From the NCBI RefSeq assembly GCF_019279795.1, contig NC_056750.1:695605394-695669393 (forward strand): DNA of 64,000 bases. Reading direction: 5' to 3'. The notes under the pieces were generated by a model. The model was not told where the DNA came from. It worked only from the letters and a program-made list of their open reading frames with translations, and did no database searches. This stretch comes from Protopterus annectens (Eukaryota; Chordata; Ceratodontiformes; Protopteridae). Position 1 is the stretch's first letter. Every line of letters starts with the position of its first letter. Below, in pieces: positions 1 through 12,411 of the stretch. Made by a program: the position numbers and the translations under genes.

Positions 1-536
1 GTTTATGGGTGACAGAACATTTTAGATGTAAAATCCCAAATAACAATGTGGCCACTAAAGAAACAATAGGGAAACAAATTTGTCATCTTACACTGTTCAG
101 GTTAATGCAGTTTGCTTATATTGCAAATAGACATGCAGAAGCACTAGAGCATCTCTTTTGTAATGACCTTGGTATATAATAAGAATGAAATACAAACGTT
201 ATACACAAATCATTACATATAAACAGAGAAAGGAAAGCAACAATTAGGCAAATCGTAAAATGAAATTAGAGTACAGAAAAGTACTTAATGACCACAACAA
301 ATGTTCCAACCAATGCAAAAAAAATGCTGTTCTGTAGGGATAGTCAATAAGAGATTAAGATGGATTGCTGAAGAGTGTTAGGTAAAGAGTCTGGATTTGC
401 ACTTACCTTGCTACTAGAGCTATAATCTGAAGTGTTTGGTAAAAGCAAGAAGTGAGTGAATTACAGATAGTGGTGCTCATGAAAGGAATACCATGTCAGT
501 GAAAATGAAGAATCGAAAGAGATACAAACATGTTTA
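1..536. other. Unassigned AT-rich sequence
   Basis: I see no coding region, terminal repeat or recognisable retroelement motif here on either strand. Base composition matches the rest of the window. Confidence 0.5.
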
Positions 537-577
537 TATGAAAGAGTTCACAAATTACAATACCAACTAGTATATAA
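537..577 (+). repeat. Outlying unit of a 38-bp minisatellite
   Basis: This stretch reads as agttcacaaattac followed by an AC-rich stretch and agtatat, the same order of words as the five tandem units that begin at 931. It lies about 350 bp upstream of them, on the far side of a LINE tail, so it looks like the first unit of an array later split by an insertion. Confidence 0.6.
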
Positions 578-898
578 CAAGTGTTAACTATTCAGCTTAA
601 GTAGCAAGAACCTAAACTACTCACATGAATAATCTAATTATTCTAACTTGTGATATTTTAATTGCGCAAACTACTTTATCCCTGATATTGTGATCTATGG
701 TTGTACACATATTTTTAACTTGTGCTCATTCTATTCATCAGCTCGACTCTTGCATTGTATGCACTAACCACGTTTATCTATTGCATTGTTTTTATTGTGC
801 ATTGTATGTATTGTTTGAGTGTGGAGCTTTTCTCCCCAGGCTTCCACTGAAAATGGTCTCTCTATGCCCAGTGGACCTTCCTGGAAAACAAATGCAAA

Positions 899-929
<31 letters not shown>

Positions 930-930
930 A
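578..930 (+). mobile_element. L2-like LINE 3' end (plus strand)
   Basis: The recognisable part is the end at 825-930: a block reading tctccccaggcttccactg, then aaaatggtc, then a run of (AAAT)n units. The same block ends the longer L2-like LINE at 24.6 kb and recurs at 7.1 kb (+), 12.4 kb (-) and 59.3 kb (-), so it is the 3' end of one dispersed family. Positions 578-824 are T-rich and would be its 3' UTR. A short open frame at 697-909 is not considered coding. It interrupts the 38-bp minisatellite. The left boundary is inferred only from where the minisatellite stops. Confidence 0.55.
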
Positions 931-1118
931 TCTGAAGTTCACAAATTATGATACTAAAAATATATAAATGAAGGAGTTCACAATTTGTGATAAGAACAAG
1001 TATATCTGAATGAATTAACAAATTATGATACAGACAAGCATATTTAAAGGAGTTCATAAATTATGGTACAAACAAGTATATCTGAAGGAGTTCACAAAAG
1101 AAGGCACTGACAAATATA
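931..1118 (+). repeat. 38-bp minisatellite, five degenerate units
   Basis: Five head-to-tail units of 37-38 bp share the words ggagttcacaaattatgata and acaagtatatctgaa. Individual units differ at roughly a fifth to a quarter of positions, so the array is old. A sixth unit lies at about 537-577. Confidence 0.8.
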
Positions 1119-1440
1119 CTAATTCTAAAATTAGTCATGAGATTTGAAAGCCATATAATAGTGATACCCCTGCCAATGCAAACACACAAAAAAATAGGAT
1201 ATATTCAGAGTAGGAAGAAGGAAACCTTCGGTAATTATCATCCAACCATACTTGATGAGAAAGTTGCTGACTTAAAGATAAAAACAGGGTGACTGAAACT
1301 TCCAGGTGTCTGTAGGATTGTACCACCTTAACTACGCATTCCAAGAACATTACATGTATTTTACTGAGGGTGATATTAAGTTACCTCAGCTCCCAACACT
1401 GACAGAGCTGGGGAAGAGTAGAGTCTAGTGAGTTATGAAT
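1119..1440. other. Unassigned sequence
   Basis: No recognisable element. A minus-strand open frame at 1135-1350 has no family signature and is not treated as a gene. Confidence 0.4.
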
Positions 1441-1560
1441 AACTTTAGAGGTGCTACTTGATTAGTTTTTAAGTCTTACCCACTAGCTGTGGATATGCAT
1501 GTTTCGGCCATTTTAATCATTTCATCAGTACAGCATAAGGGGATTGGTTGAATATGCTTT
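1441..1560 (-). mobile_element. Possible Penelope-like 3' end with hammerhead-like core
   Basis: On the minus strand, positions about 1530-1497 read CTGATGA, a 16-base spacer, then GAAAC, followed by ATGCATATCCACAGC. CTGATGA...GAAAC is the conserved core of hammerhead ribozymes, which are known in Penelope-like retroelements. The spacer does not form an obvious stem II here, so either the motif is decayed or the match is fortuitous. A related word order (cccactggctgtagacatgcatgttt-like) recurs at about 4424-4452, suggesting a repeat family. Confidence 0.3.
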
Positions 1561-2837
1561 AGAAATATTGAGCTTAAAATCAAACCTGGTGTCCATAAAC
1601 ATAATGATAGCTGCAAAACATCCCAAATGACATCCAAACCAAAGGGTAAAAATAGTCACACAGACAAACCATTCAGTAAAAACCACTAGAGCCTGCCAAA
1701 CGAGACTCTTCACTGTGTAATATCTTACCCTCCTGTAGCAGAGGCTCAAAGACACTTAAAATAAATAGCAAAATGTCATAGTCATTCAGAAACCATACAG
1801 CTGAAGCATCAGTATGCCCATATAGGCTCATTTGCATTTATCCCATGGGCCTCCACTACAGAAGGGTTAAGGTATTACACACTGAGAATTCTAGCTTGGC
1901 TGAGTCTTTCCTGACATTTTTGTTGAATGATTTGTCTGTGTGACCTTGTTAGCTTTTGGATTTGTCTATTTAAAATAAGTAAGAGACAGATGTGCCTGCC
2001 TTGTCCTACACTTTTTTGTCCTTTGTCTGCATGTTTCAATCATTATAATGCTTTTTTTCTTTGGATTCTTTATATGTTGCATGAATATTTAAGCAAAATA
2101 GGGCAAAAGCCGAAAGAAGAAGAAGAAGTATTTATATTATATTATTTTGAAAGTCAAAAGTTAAGAATAACTGAGTTTGGCAGCAACCCATTGTAGTTAA
2201 TATACTGCTACCCTCCTGAACCTAGTGGTTTTATGCAAAATTGTTTCTGGTGTTTCGAATTCAGATTTTTAGAATCAGAGGTCAAGCCATGTAATATCTC
2301 TGCTGATGGGCTATGTAAAGAATATCTTAAGTTTACTGCAAAATGTTGTTGTATATCCTGTTGCTACTCTGATTAACCACTGAGTTTTTTTTAAAGGTAG
2401 TCACATTCCATATTCAAAACAGGAAACATTGTTTTTTTGTCAAATGCTTTAAATAACTGTTGACCTGGTACTGTCCAAACCCTTTTATCTAGTGTTAAAG
2501 AAACAGATTCAGGCACAGCTTCTGAAATATTCAGTCTAAGACAACATATCTGTGCTCCCAACATGTCTTTTTTTCTGGAAATGAAAACGAGATTGCCCCC
2601 TTGGCGTGCACGTAATTACCTGCATACATGTGCATCTCTTGCTGAATTTTTTGATCAATTATTCTGAGAACTACATCATCAAGTGGCTGCACATTTTGCT
2701 AAAATGATTATATGTGATCCTTGGAGATATAGGAGCAGCCATGGGACAGGATGGAGTAGATTGGTAGGTGTCAGCTTGTCCACCTCTTAGGGAGAGGCTA
2801 TATTTTGTCCATGAGTGAACTGTTACAACTGCATTTA
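1561..2837. other. Unassigned sequence
   Basis: No element ends, domain signatures or tandem repeats seen. Open frames at 1525-1755 (-) and 1927-2196 (+) are low-complexity and unsupported. Confidence 0.4.
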
Positions 2838-3893
2838 TTAATAGGTTCATAGGTTGGTACTAGGCTATCAGCCCTAGAGCCTATACAAGCCTAGCCATAA
2901 CAATTCCCTGGCTATTTCTTCCCACACTGTTTACTTCCCTGGACCCCTGTCTAGCAGGGCGACTAACTTGATCCCCAGGGTGAATTTCCTTTCTCCCATC
3001 CAATCGTCAAGGTTCCTTTTGAAGAGGGCCAAAGAGGCACTCTGCTTGACATGTATGGGCAATCTATTCCCGAGTCTGGGGAGTCTCTGGGTCAGGAACC
3101 TATCCCTCCAGCATATTTTGTTTATTGTGATGACAAGGTTTAGATCCCTGGAGCGTGTGGCACTGAGGGATTGTGATTTCTTTAAGTGTAGCATGCCCAA
3201 CAGCTCTGGGTTTGACATGGCCTTGTATGTTAAGCAGAGATCGCCTCTGAGTAGACGATATGCGACAGAGTATAGCTGGAGTTTTTTAAGGCGGTCAGTG
3301 TAGGGCATCTGCTTTAGGCCTGTGATTCTTTTAGTGAGGTATTTCTGCGGCCTTTCCAGTTGTTGCAGATGTCTTGAGAGGTACATACCAAAAGTGGCTT
3401 TGTATTCTATAATGGGTCTAATGAGGGATGAGTACAGTGGGACAATGGCCTCCTTTTTTCTGTATGAAAAGCCCTTAGTGATGAGGTGTGCCACATAGAA
3501 GGATTTCCTGACTGTTGTGGCGATGTGGTTATCAAAGGTGAGACCACTGTCCACCTGTGTCCCTAAGTCTCTTATCACACTTTTGGTGTTTAGTGTACTG
3601 CCACCTATATGGTAATTCACGGCTACATGTTTTTTCCCAAAGGGGTAACTATACATTTCTTGGCATTGAGCTTGAGCCCATGGCTCTGGCAGCAAGCATC
3701 TGTTTTTGTAAAGCCCTTTTGTAGAGTATCCACATAATTTGGGGATTCAACAATGGCTCCCAGTTTGCAGTCATCTGCGAACTTTGTTATCCAGAGTCCC
3801 TTAGTGCTGGCCTGTACTTCAGAGAAGTAGATGCCAAACAAGAGCGGTCCCAGGACTGAACCCTGAGGTACTCCACTTGTTAATCCAGCATGT
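2838..3893 (-). mobile_element. CR1-like LINE, copy A, 5'-truncated
   Basis: The element runs on the minus strand and ends at about 2850 in ataggttcataggttgg, the complement of the ATGAACCTATG-type 3' tail shared by the other CR1-like copies at 7.7, 18.3, 45.6 and 53.8 kb. The 5' side stops at about 3893, inside the reverse transcriptase just before the SGVPQGSVLGPLLFG block, where upstream sequence no longer matches the family. This is the 5' truncation typical of target-primed retrotransposition. Confidence 0.85.
2931..3893 (-). pseudogene. Reverse transcriptase C-terminal half (CR1-like ORF2)
   Basis: Two overlapping minus frames (about 3893-3623 and 3695-2931) make one decayed protein joined by a frameshift near 3640-3690. 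Motifs in order: SGVPQGSVLGPLLFG (palm), KFADDCKLG (the catalytic FADD box), LKLNAKKC, then the thumb and C-terminal region with YVAHLITKGF, YSSLIRPIIEY, RLKKLQLYSVAYRLLRGDL and CWRDRFLTQRLPRLGNRLP. FADD followed by KLG and the SGVPQGSVLGPLLF form fit the CR1 clade better than L1 or RTE. The N-terminal half of ORF2 is absent. Confidence 0.85.
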
Positions 3894-6754
3894 CTTACAG
3901 CAAAGCTAAAGCCTGCATGCACTACAGTGCATGGACTTTGTGGAAGTTTCAGCCATATTATAGGAATGCAGGAACATAACAATAATGCCCAAGCAATGTA
4001 GAAATTGATGGCAACAATTCTGCTTCTCTACTCACACCACCAAAGTGGAATAAATGAGCGGAGCTCCTTCAAATAACTGAGATGGTGCCTTGATTTCCAT
4101 TTGGGGCTTGGAAACACTCCAAAAATTAAAAAAAATGCATAACTATGACTATTCATAGTTTAATTCATTGATTGTCTAATAATATGGAATGAAGATCCCA
4201 GACTGATATTTGAGTCAAACCACAGGTTACAGTGAAAAAACATTCATTAAAAACTGTAAAAAAGGCCCATCCAAGACAGAAGACAGAGTCTTCGCTATGT
4301 AATACATTAAACCTCCCTCAAATCATCCCTTAAGGGCAAACCTGTGTTTAAGCTACATGGCTTCTGAATTCACATGACTTTTTACTTTGTAAGTCTTTAT
4401 TGGTGCATTCAGGTCAAGAAGGCCAAGCCCCACTGGCTGTAGACATGCATGTTTTATTTACCCTTAAGTCTCCGGTGTTAAGTTCAAATCTCTTTATTAT
4501 GTAAACCAGCAGTACAGACACAAATCTTTTAACCTCATCACACCTATCAACAACTGTTCATGTGGTTATTGATTGTCCTCAATAAACCAGCTCACAGAAA
4601 ACAAACTGATAAACTTTTTTTGTTTTCCTTAAGAAATCACTGTCACTGTTGGTGCTGTTTCTGGGAGTGTGCAAGCAGTGATTTCTTTCTTTTGAGAGAT
4701 TGTTCTTTTTTCATTTCTGTTCCACTGTGAAGTTGGTGTATTTAAACTTGAAGGTCTGGGAGGCTTGCTCCCCTAGTGGGGTGTACAGGGGTCATTTTCC
4801 TTGCAAAAACTACTTACATGAAAATGCTTATAGGGGTGATTTCTCAAGAAGCTGTGCTTAACAAGTTGGTCCCTCTGCTATTTGCAGTTGAAGGACTCAG
4901 TGGAAACGTTAAAAATATGAGACTTGGACAAGTGTAGGTTCAACTCAGTTTAGACATTGTTCCATAATTCAGGGCAGTATTTAAACACACTAAATTTGTT
5001 TTTTCTATTTCCGAAGAATCACAGTCTGATAATGACCCCCCCCTTTTCTTCAGTTCATTAAATAAACAACTATTGAAATGATAACATCCATGATGCTGCT
5101 GTCTCCTGTAATAATTAACCCTTTTGGGTGTGACCAGCATGTCTAACCAGTGAAGACACAAACAAATCAAAAAATGGAGATGTTGCATAAGGAAAATAAT
5201 TAATGATTTATTCCATTCATACCTTTGCTGACAGAAAGTGTCATGTCTGCTTCTTCTTTCAAGTCTTCATGCCTAAGATAGTCTAATGATTTTTTTTCTT
5301 AAACAGCCATAAGGTACAATAGATTTATTCATCACTCTAATATACTTTTGTGCACTACCATCTATAAATTAAAATGCTAAGAATTCTTTCACCATATATG
5401 TATAACACAGTTTAGACTTGCATATAAATTACTACAATTCTCCTGTTACTGACATTATGAGGTAGTATGCTACCTGTTGCAGCTTAAACTGGCTAATTCT
5501 AACGATGCCCAAATTCTATTCTAAATATTACGAAATGCAATTGTTGAATATGGCTTCGGTAACCATGGGTTGACTGTGAAATAAACTTTCTTTACTAATC
5601 ATTCAGTTACATGTAGTGACTACAAATGCCAAGTGTCATTTGACTGCAAACTCAGTTTGAAGTTCTATTGTTACATCAGTATTTTAATATAATAGCATTA
5701 TTCTTCTCAAATGTGGCTAATGCCCTCATTGTCCTGCACATGTCAGCTTACTTCCTTTCTCAACTTTTTGCTCCTCAGTCACCTTTACACTTACTGTCCT
5801 TATCCTAAATCTTTTCCAACTGAGTTTTACCCTCAAGATGACTTGAAATCTGTTATTGTTTATCTGTCATTAGCTTGAGCTGCCCTTCTGCATACAATAT
5901 TTTCATCAGATTCTATTATGTCCTTCTGGACATTTTTCTTTGAATCATCTTTCCCTCCCCAATGCATTTCTCCTTCTCCAATTCAAGATTTTTCAACATC
6001 CTCTTACTATCCCAGCAGCATCTCTCGTCTACCACACTTTGTGGATCTATAAGGCAAAGTTGTGTATGCTATAACTTATTCACATATATGTATATATCTA
6101 TATCTATCAATTTTTCTCATACACACATACATATCTATATAGAGACAGGGAGAGATGTGTAAATAATGAAAGGCTGTAGTTGAATTTGCTTGACTAGCAA
6201 AACATTGATAAGTTTTCTGTATGTCTAAATGATAAAATGTAGAAAGAAAATTACTGCAAATGTGGCCATTACTATTACCTTTGTGATCCCAAGTATACAG
6301 AGAAAAACACCCTACTAGTACTGTGCAAGCAACATATAAACCATGACATTATCACATATGTACTTCCCATGCACACACATTCAAACCAAAACTTCCAAAA
6401 AACTATAAGCATCTAATAGTCCTAAATCCAATACATTTATTTTATTTTTTTTTCAGTTAGCTTGCCTCCCAACACACAAACAATAAAAATAACCACATAA
6501 CTCTTCAGAAAACAAAGCCCACTTGCCTAAAATACATATATCTACCATGCGCATAGCCCATAAAGTTACTTTGAATTATGTTCATGGCATGGTCAGTGAA
6601 GTCTGCCATGTCAATCTACGTCATCACCGAGAAGAATATCTTAAAATTCTGTTTGCAAGTGAATGAACAGGTGACTGTATGTATGGAACCTAAGCTATAT
6701 ATATATCTATCTATATATATATGTATACATACACATACATGAAACTGCAAATGG
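3894..6754. other. Unassigned sequence with small repeats
   Basis: No gene or complete element recognised. At about 4424-4452 there is a 29-bp stretch resembling one at 1478-1505. A TATC/TATA-rich microsatellite lies at about 6080-6145, and another at 6693-6735. Short open frames at 4940-5188 (-) and 5962-6162 (+) show no family signature. Confidence 0.4.
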
Positions 6755-6995
6755 TCGAGACCATAAGACTGAAGTTTTGAAACTTTGAAATTGGAATAAA
6801 AAATAAACAAAAAACTTTTTTTTGCATTTTTGCACTTGGTCACCTGCACCCCCACACCCCCTTGCTAATTAAATATACCAACTCTGAGATCCCACTACAG
6901 TGAGGAAATCAGTAAAATTCTCATTCCGCTCTGTATGGCAATCTCCATTCAAAACGTTCAAAGTTCAGAGTTTTGAAACGTTGAGCTTGTGAAGG
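6755..6995. mobile_element. Degraded foldback/MITE element (core subfamily)
   Basis: Contains the internal block shared with copies at 10.5, 26.1, 32.6, 37.2, 42.1 and 53.1 kb: cacccccacacccccttgc, then aattaaatataccaactctg, then agatcccactacagtgagg. Flanking arms are partly complementary: gaagttttgaaactttgaa on the left, and gttttgaaacgttgagctt on the right in opposite sense. No clean GGGTCTATATT end or target duplication remains because both sides run into TA-rich repeats. Confidence 0.55.
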
Positions 6996-7139
6996 GAATC
7001 CATATATCTGTATATATATTCTTTATAATTTTATGATGTATATAATTGTACAGGTCATTATTTTACACTTATCATTAAAAAATCATACTTATGTAAGCAT
7101 TACCATACAAGCATAATTAATTTTCTTGAGTTTTTTGTA

Positions 7140-7245
7140 TCTTTACTGGTGATTTTCTTATTAAACCTCCACTGTAAATATGATCTGCCTTGCTGGACCT
7201 CCACTTTTAACAAATTTAAATGAATATCAGAATAAATACATACAT
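7140..7245 (+). mobile_element. L2-like LINE 3' tail fragment
   Basis: A decayed match to the tail at 825-930: cctccactgtaaatatg, then ggacctccac, ending in gaataaatacatacataaa. It is too short to say more. Confidence 0.45.
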
Positions 7246-7424
7246 AAATTAGATCTCGGATTAAATAAGGATCACAGAATATTTGAATGTATTTAACTGT
7301 TGCTACAGAAGGAGAGAACAGTGGAACTGTGCAGCAACCAAGAATAATACAGGGTTAAAGTGAAGGGTATGGTAGGGATAGAATTGGGAGTACTTCATCA
7401 ATATTAATGAAGTTATCATGCAAA

Positions 7425-7716
7425 TTATTTACATGCTGGAGGGATAGATTTCTGTCCCAGAGACTTCCTATACTCTGCAACAAGCTACCCATCTATGTCA
7501 AGCAAACTTCTTCATTAGCACTCTTCAAGAAACATCTTGATGAGTGGATGGGAAATAGGAAATACACCCCTGGGATCACTTCTGTGTCTCTGCTGGACAG
7601 TGGCACAGGAAAATAGCTTTCTTGGGTGGCTTAAGCTATGGAACCTTGCTGGCTAGGCTTACAAAAGCCCTTGGGCCAATAGCCTTGTACCTACCTATGA
7701 ACCTATGTAGTATGTG
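7425..7716 (+). mobile_element. CR1-like LINE 3' end, strongly truncated
   Basis: The open frame to 7616 reads CWRDRFLSQRLPILCNKLP, then KQTSSLALFKKHLDEWMG, then GITSVSLLDSGTGK and a stop: the last ~60 residues of CR1-like ORF2. The ~100-bp 3' UTR with ggctaggcttac and the tail ending in cctacctatgaacctatg follow. The match to copy C at 45.7-46.0 kb is close, so this is a late, short insertion of the same subfamily. Confidence 0.85.
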
Positions 7717-9814
7717 CTTATAATACTAACTTAATTCACATTTTACACTATGAGCACTTATGGCAGTTGCTAGTAAGACTTTGTGATGAAAGCTGTCATA
7801 TGTCAGCTCTATGTAGGCCTTATTACTATCTTTAAGACTTAATAAAAAGCTGAACGTGAATAATGCAAAATGGAAACTCTGGCCACGTGGTGAAGAAGGA
7901 TAAAGCCCTAAATGCAGTCCAGGTGACCCATGTTCAGTTAGTGATACAGTTTTGGGGAGACCAGTCAGGCGAGGATAGAAGTGAACAGACAGCAGTTGTC
8001 ACCCACACTGAGGGGAAAGTGGTAAATTGAGTTGCTGCATTGTTGATACCTGCAGGAATGCAGGTATGTTACTGATAATACATAGAGATTGGCATGTTCA
8101 TGCTGAAACAGTGTGTCACTTGGAAGGAAAGTTGTACATGCTTAGGAGCACAAATGCACCTCCAATGGACAGCAGTCATTACAATTGCAAGCTGCTGAAT
8201 GCAGGAGCGGAGACAGGACTGTCTGCAGGGCATGCAGACCAACTTCCATCTCCACTAGAGAATGAATAGGCTAGGGAGTTCTCTTATGAATGGAAGAAAA
8301 AATGGATCAATTGACTGCTGAAAGGGAAGCCATTAGCCTGATCTTGGAGACTAACAGGAAAAAAACACACTGGAGCAGAAGAAGGCACACTCAGCTTCTG
8401 CTGAGTAAAGCGGTAGTATTTTGCTTCAAATTCAAACCATATAGCTGCATGTAGGAGCAGGTTGTGTCCACCTCCTTATGCTACCTACAAAACATTTTGG
8501 TTGGCTGTTCATGAATCTGCAATGTACACTAGAAAAAAGTTATACTTTAGGTAGGAATTCATATTCCAGTGCACAAAGCTTGCAGCTTCATTAAGGATAG
8601 CTGCTGTTGTCTTCACTGTACAGTTTGCAAACATCCATAATCCCATTACTTAACAGTTTACTGAAAATATCTATTCAATAGTTAATTACCCTGTTAATCT
8701 ATCACAGCATATGTGCTGTACCCTGCTCTAACCTTATTAAGCAAATATTGCTTGGAAGTCTTGTTTATTTTCTGTGTTATAAAACAATATCGAGATGACT
8801 TTATGTAGTTAGTAGTTATTTGTTGTTCTGATATACTTCTGTGAATTAAATTTGCTTAGTTTGTGAATTTTTCATCAAAGTAATGAATCTCTGTTTTACC
8901 CTGATTTTTTTTTTTTTTTTTTGCACTGGTCGTCCTTCTGCTTTCAATCCTCCCTCCCATTGGTCAGTTAATCCATTCATCTTCCTTGAGTGAGAGCCAT
9001 ATGGTCTATATGTTCCCCTGGAAGTGAATGTCAATGTACCTGGAAGTGGTAGTGTTGTGCAGGTGGGAGATTTGGATTGTCTACTGAAGGTCTAATGCCA
9101 AAGCACATTCACAATAACATCCTTTAGAGTTCAGCCACCCTTAGTCTTGAAACCCAAATTCCTTTGTGGTTCCCAATATCCACTGTGTACTCCATTGTGG
9201 CACTGTGCACTACAAACATGCACTCTCACACCCTCTTTGCAAAATAAGCCAGCTAGAAGACTTGTTTCATTCCTCCCTTTACCCACATTATGTTGATCTG
9301 GTGTCTGAGGTACTAAGTGAAGTCAGATGACATAGGCCTTAGTCAAGGTTTAGCCCTCTATGTTAACAGAGGTAGTGATGTTTATAACTCATTATTTGCA
9401 TTTGCTACATATTACTTAGCTCTATCAATGGTTTGTTGACAGTGCATTCACCTCTGTTTCACTGATTATGGATTTACTTTGTTTGCTGTTGCAATATAAA
9501 CTGCCATTGAGAGTCTCTTGCAAGTGTTGATTACACAATCCTCCTCTTTCTTCTTTGTCTTTCCTGTCTTCATAATATCCCCTGCAATATTTTCATCCTT
9601 CATTCCATCTTCAGGGTATCTTCCTAAAATACTCTTAGGTTATACTAATGGGAATGCTCAGATACTATGGTTATGGCAAATTTCTACGTTCTGTGGTACG
9701 CTACCAACTTCTCATTGATGTCAGATGCTGGATATTTGGGAGGCAAAGTGAAGCATGTGTTGGAACATGGATACACCTACTGGCAGTGTTCTAATAGCTA
9801 AGTTTATGTTTACC
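7717..9814. other. Unassigned sequence
   Basis: No recognised element or gene. A T-run lies at about 8908-8924. Short open frames (8027-8269 +, 8846-9034 -, 9518-9718 +) carry no family signature. Confidence 0.4.
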
Positions 9815-10360
9815 ACCTTTATTAAATTATCATGTAAGACACAGGCAAACATACACTGGAGTAAAAGAAAGCAAGCCATATTAACATGTTTTCACAAGCA
9901 AACATACACTGAAGTAAAAGAAAACAAGCCATATTAACATGTTTCCAGTAACATACATTACACATAACATGTGTTCTTTTTTTATAACTGTCATCAGTCA
10001 AACATAACATAAATTGTTCAGTTCCTGCCTTCCTTTAAACCTCAGTCCTTCTCCAGAACATTATACTGCATGTATTGTTCCCACAATTGCCATTTATTTC
10101 TATATAATTTGCTCCTTCCTTTTCTAAAGACCTCCCCCCACACAGTTCTTTTATCTCTGTTACAATATTCAGTACTTCTAATGCAGTTGGTTTTGACGTT
10201 GATGTCCATTTTCTAGTGATTGCTTTTTGGCAGCCACCAAAATTAATTTTAGCAAGCCCTTACTATGTCTAGCAATTTAGATCATGTGCCCCAGCTCAAA
10301 AGAATCATTTCCTTAACAACATCCATCTGCTCTCCCAGTATTTCTGATTTGAAACTGAGA
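9815..10360 (-). mobile_element. Tx1/L1-type LINE 3' end fragment
   Basis: Plus-strand reading begins ctttattaaattatcatgt and continues through a block (10030-10330) containing attgctttttggcagccacc. It aligns in order with the fragment at 60081-60540, where further upstream coding sequence of a Tx1-type ORF2 C-terminus is present. The 3' UTR includes a direct duplication of period 53 bp (starting at 9846 and 9899), each unit reading caaacatacactg and aagccatattaacatgttt. It lies on the minus strand and is 5'-truncated near 10360. Confidence 0.6.
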
Positions 10361-10541
10361 TATATCACTTTGATAAAGAAACACTTATGCAGTAGCACAC
10401 AGAGTTATGAAATTTAGTATGCCTGTCTACTCCCTACAGTACTGGCCCTAATTATATCTGAGTCCTGTTGAAATGGGCTAAAAGCACACATTTAATACAA
10501 CAGTAACCATAATATTAGCCAGCTTGGCATGTATTCGATTT

Positions 10542-10809
10542 AGTGTCTATGTTATAACAACCAAAAATTAAAATCTCGAGCTCTGTAAACACTGAAAATC
10601 CATAATATCTAAACCTTTATTGTGGGGAGCTGCGCCCCCCATACCCCCTGCCAATTATATATACCAACTCTGAGATCGCACTATATTGAGGAAAGGGCAA
10701 ATTTCCTGATCTTCACTGTTTTACGATCTCACAAAACACATCAATATACTGCATTTTCGATGTTTCCAGCGCTCAAGATTTTAATTTTTCATTCATCTGA
10801 CAGGGACCC
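10542..10809. mobile_element. Foldback/MITE element, 8-bp target duplication (degenerate)
   Basis: The left end AGTGTCTATGTTATAACAAC matches the family end GGGTCTATATTATAACAAC seen at the 32993 end. The right end is GGGACCC. Flanks TTCGATTT (10534-10541) and TTTGATTC (10810-10817) agree at 6 of 8 positions, the differences being C/T changes. The interior holds the shared block gggagctgcgccccccat, then taccaactctgagatcgcac, then ggaaagggcaaattt. At 268 bp it is close in length to the 37.2-kb copy. No coding capacity; it must have been moved in trans. Confidence 0.7.
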
Positions 10810-11049
10810 TTTGATTCAGCATCTGGCTTGTTGGGTTTTCCTTGAATTCAGAAACTACACAAGAAGTATATGTCAGTCCTAGTAAAAAAAAAAAAATCCA
10901 GCTCACTTATTTTTAAAGATGATTAAGGAATGTGTTAACAACAATGTAACTGAAAGTATGCTACACACACCAGAGATCTTGTTTGTAAAAAACAGTCCTT
11001 TCCATGTCTGAATTAAATGTATTTATGCACAACAGTAAAATAGTATTTC

Positions 11050-11530
11050 TTTTGTTGATACTGTCATTATTACATATCACCCCCACTATGAATGATAAAC
11101 CTTCATCATCTCAGCACTTGTATGTTATTATGAGATCACCCCAAATGGCAGTTAAACAAATTTAGCTGCAAACTAACAAATATAATCCTATAACACAAAT
11201 TCAAGAAGCTTAATATTCCTAATATACTTTGAGTTCTTTCTAATCTCTGGATCAATTTCATGTTGTAAATATATACTGGCCAGACATATTCTCTGTGTGG
11301 CCTTGTGAGAAATGTATATAAATTAAACAGCCCCTTAGGATGTTTTGAAATTAAGCTATTGTGGACTAATATTACTTCTAAAAAGTACACTAAGAAAAAA
11401 TGTATGTGGTGTCTGTTCAAGGTTCCTTCGAGACTGTTGATCCAGCAGACCATTTGTAGCCTAGCCAATGATCCCATCCATTTACCATGACATGGATTAA
11501 TACCAGACCCCAAACCTAGCTTCATCCTCT
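11050..11530 (-). pseudogene. CR1/L2-like reverse transcriptase thumb fragment
   Basis: The minus frame 11525-11136 includes LYTFLTRPHREYVWPVYIY, then LIQRLERTQS and, just past the frame end, GDLIITYKC. This is the order found in CR1-type RT thumbs (L...RP.LEY...LER.Q...GDLI..YK). It is clearly older than the CR1-like copies A-D and not the same subfamily. The region upstream (11330-11525) is open but not recognisable. Confidence 0.5.
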
Positions 11531-12411
11531 TTCCAAAAGGGTTAGAGTGGCCACACTGGGGGTTAACTTATGATTGCCCGTCTAGTTATAACAGTATGTT
11601 TAAAAATGATCATGGGGTTATTCTGTCCTCTTAAGGACATTCCATCAAATAGGTATTCTGTATGAAAGACATCTATCCCATCAACGAGTCCTATTTATGT
11701 TTTGGTAGAAGTTTAGGTCTGCAAACTTGCAGTTATAACTTAAGCTGGTAATACAATAATTAAGTAAGGCAACATATCACAGCATATATAAATATGAAAA
11801 CTAAAACTGGCAACAGTGCTAAGGATAATAAAACAAAAGTTTTTTTTTTTTTTTTTTACTTATTAAAACATAATAGAGTTGTAACTTGTAAATGAAATTA
11901 TAGGCCAGTTTGGAAAATAAGAGCAAATAATTCACCAATGAAGTTTTTGTGGTTGCTACCTTATGTGCGGTACATAGGAAGTACTGAGAAGCCCAAGAAC
12001 ATTCATCTTATCAATAAATGAATATTTTTGGTTCTGATTCTTCAGTAATTACTGAAGAAATAGTGAAAGAGATTATCACCAACAGAAAATCAAGAGTACT
12101 ACAGGACCACAATGCATACGATACATCACTTCCACTGCACTTACAGGCTTTGGTTATGAAGCTGTGGGCATAGTGCTGTGTGCTTCTTTGTGCACTCAAT
12201 GAATTTGCAACATCTTCATGTATCTCCAGATGAGTTTCACTTCAGCCAGATATCCAAAACAAAATGTACCCACAAGGAAATGTCTCACTGGCTAACAGCC
12301 TGAATCTGTATTTATCTTCAGCTCTTAGTTCTAACTGAAAAGTGTTGCTTAGACAGCTTAATGTGTAGGCACTGAGATACGAGTCCAGTCCATGTGAGAG
12401 AGTTTAAGTTT
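11531..12411. other. Unassigned sequence
   Basis: Nothing recognised apart from a T-run at about 11840-11858. Confidence 0.4.
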
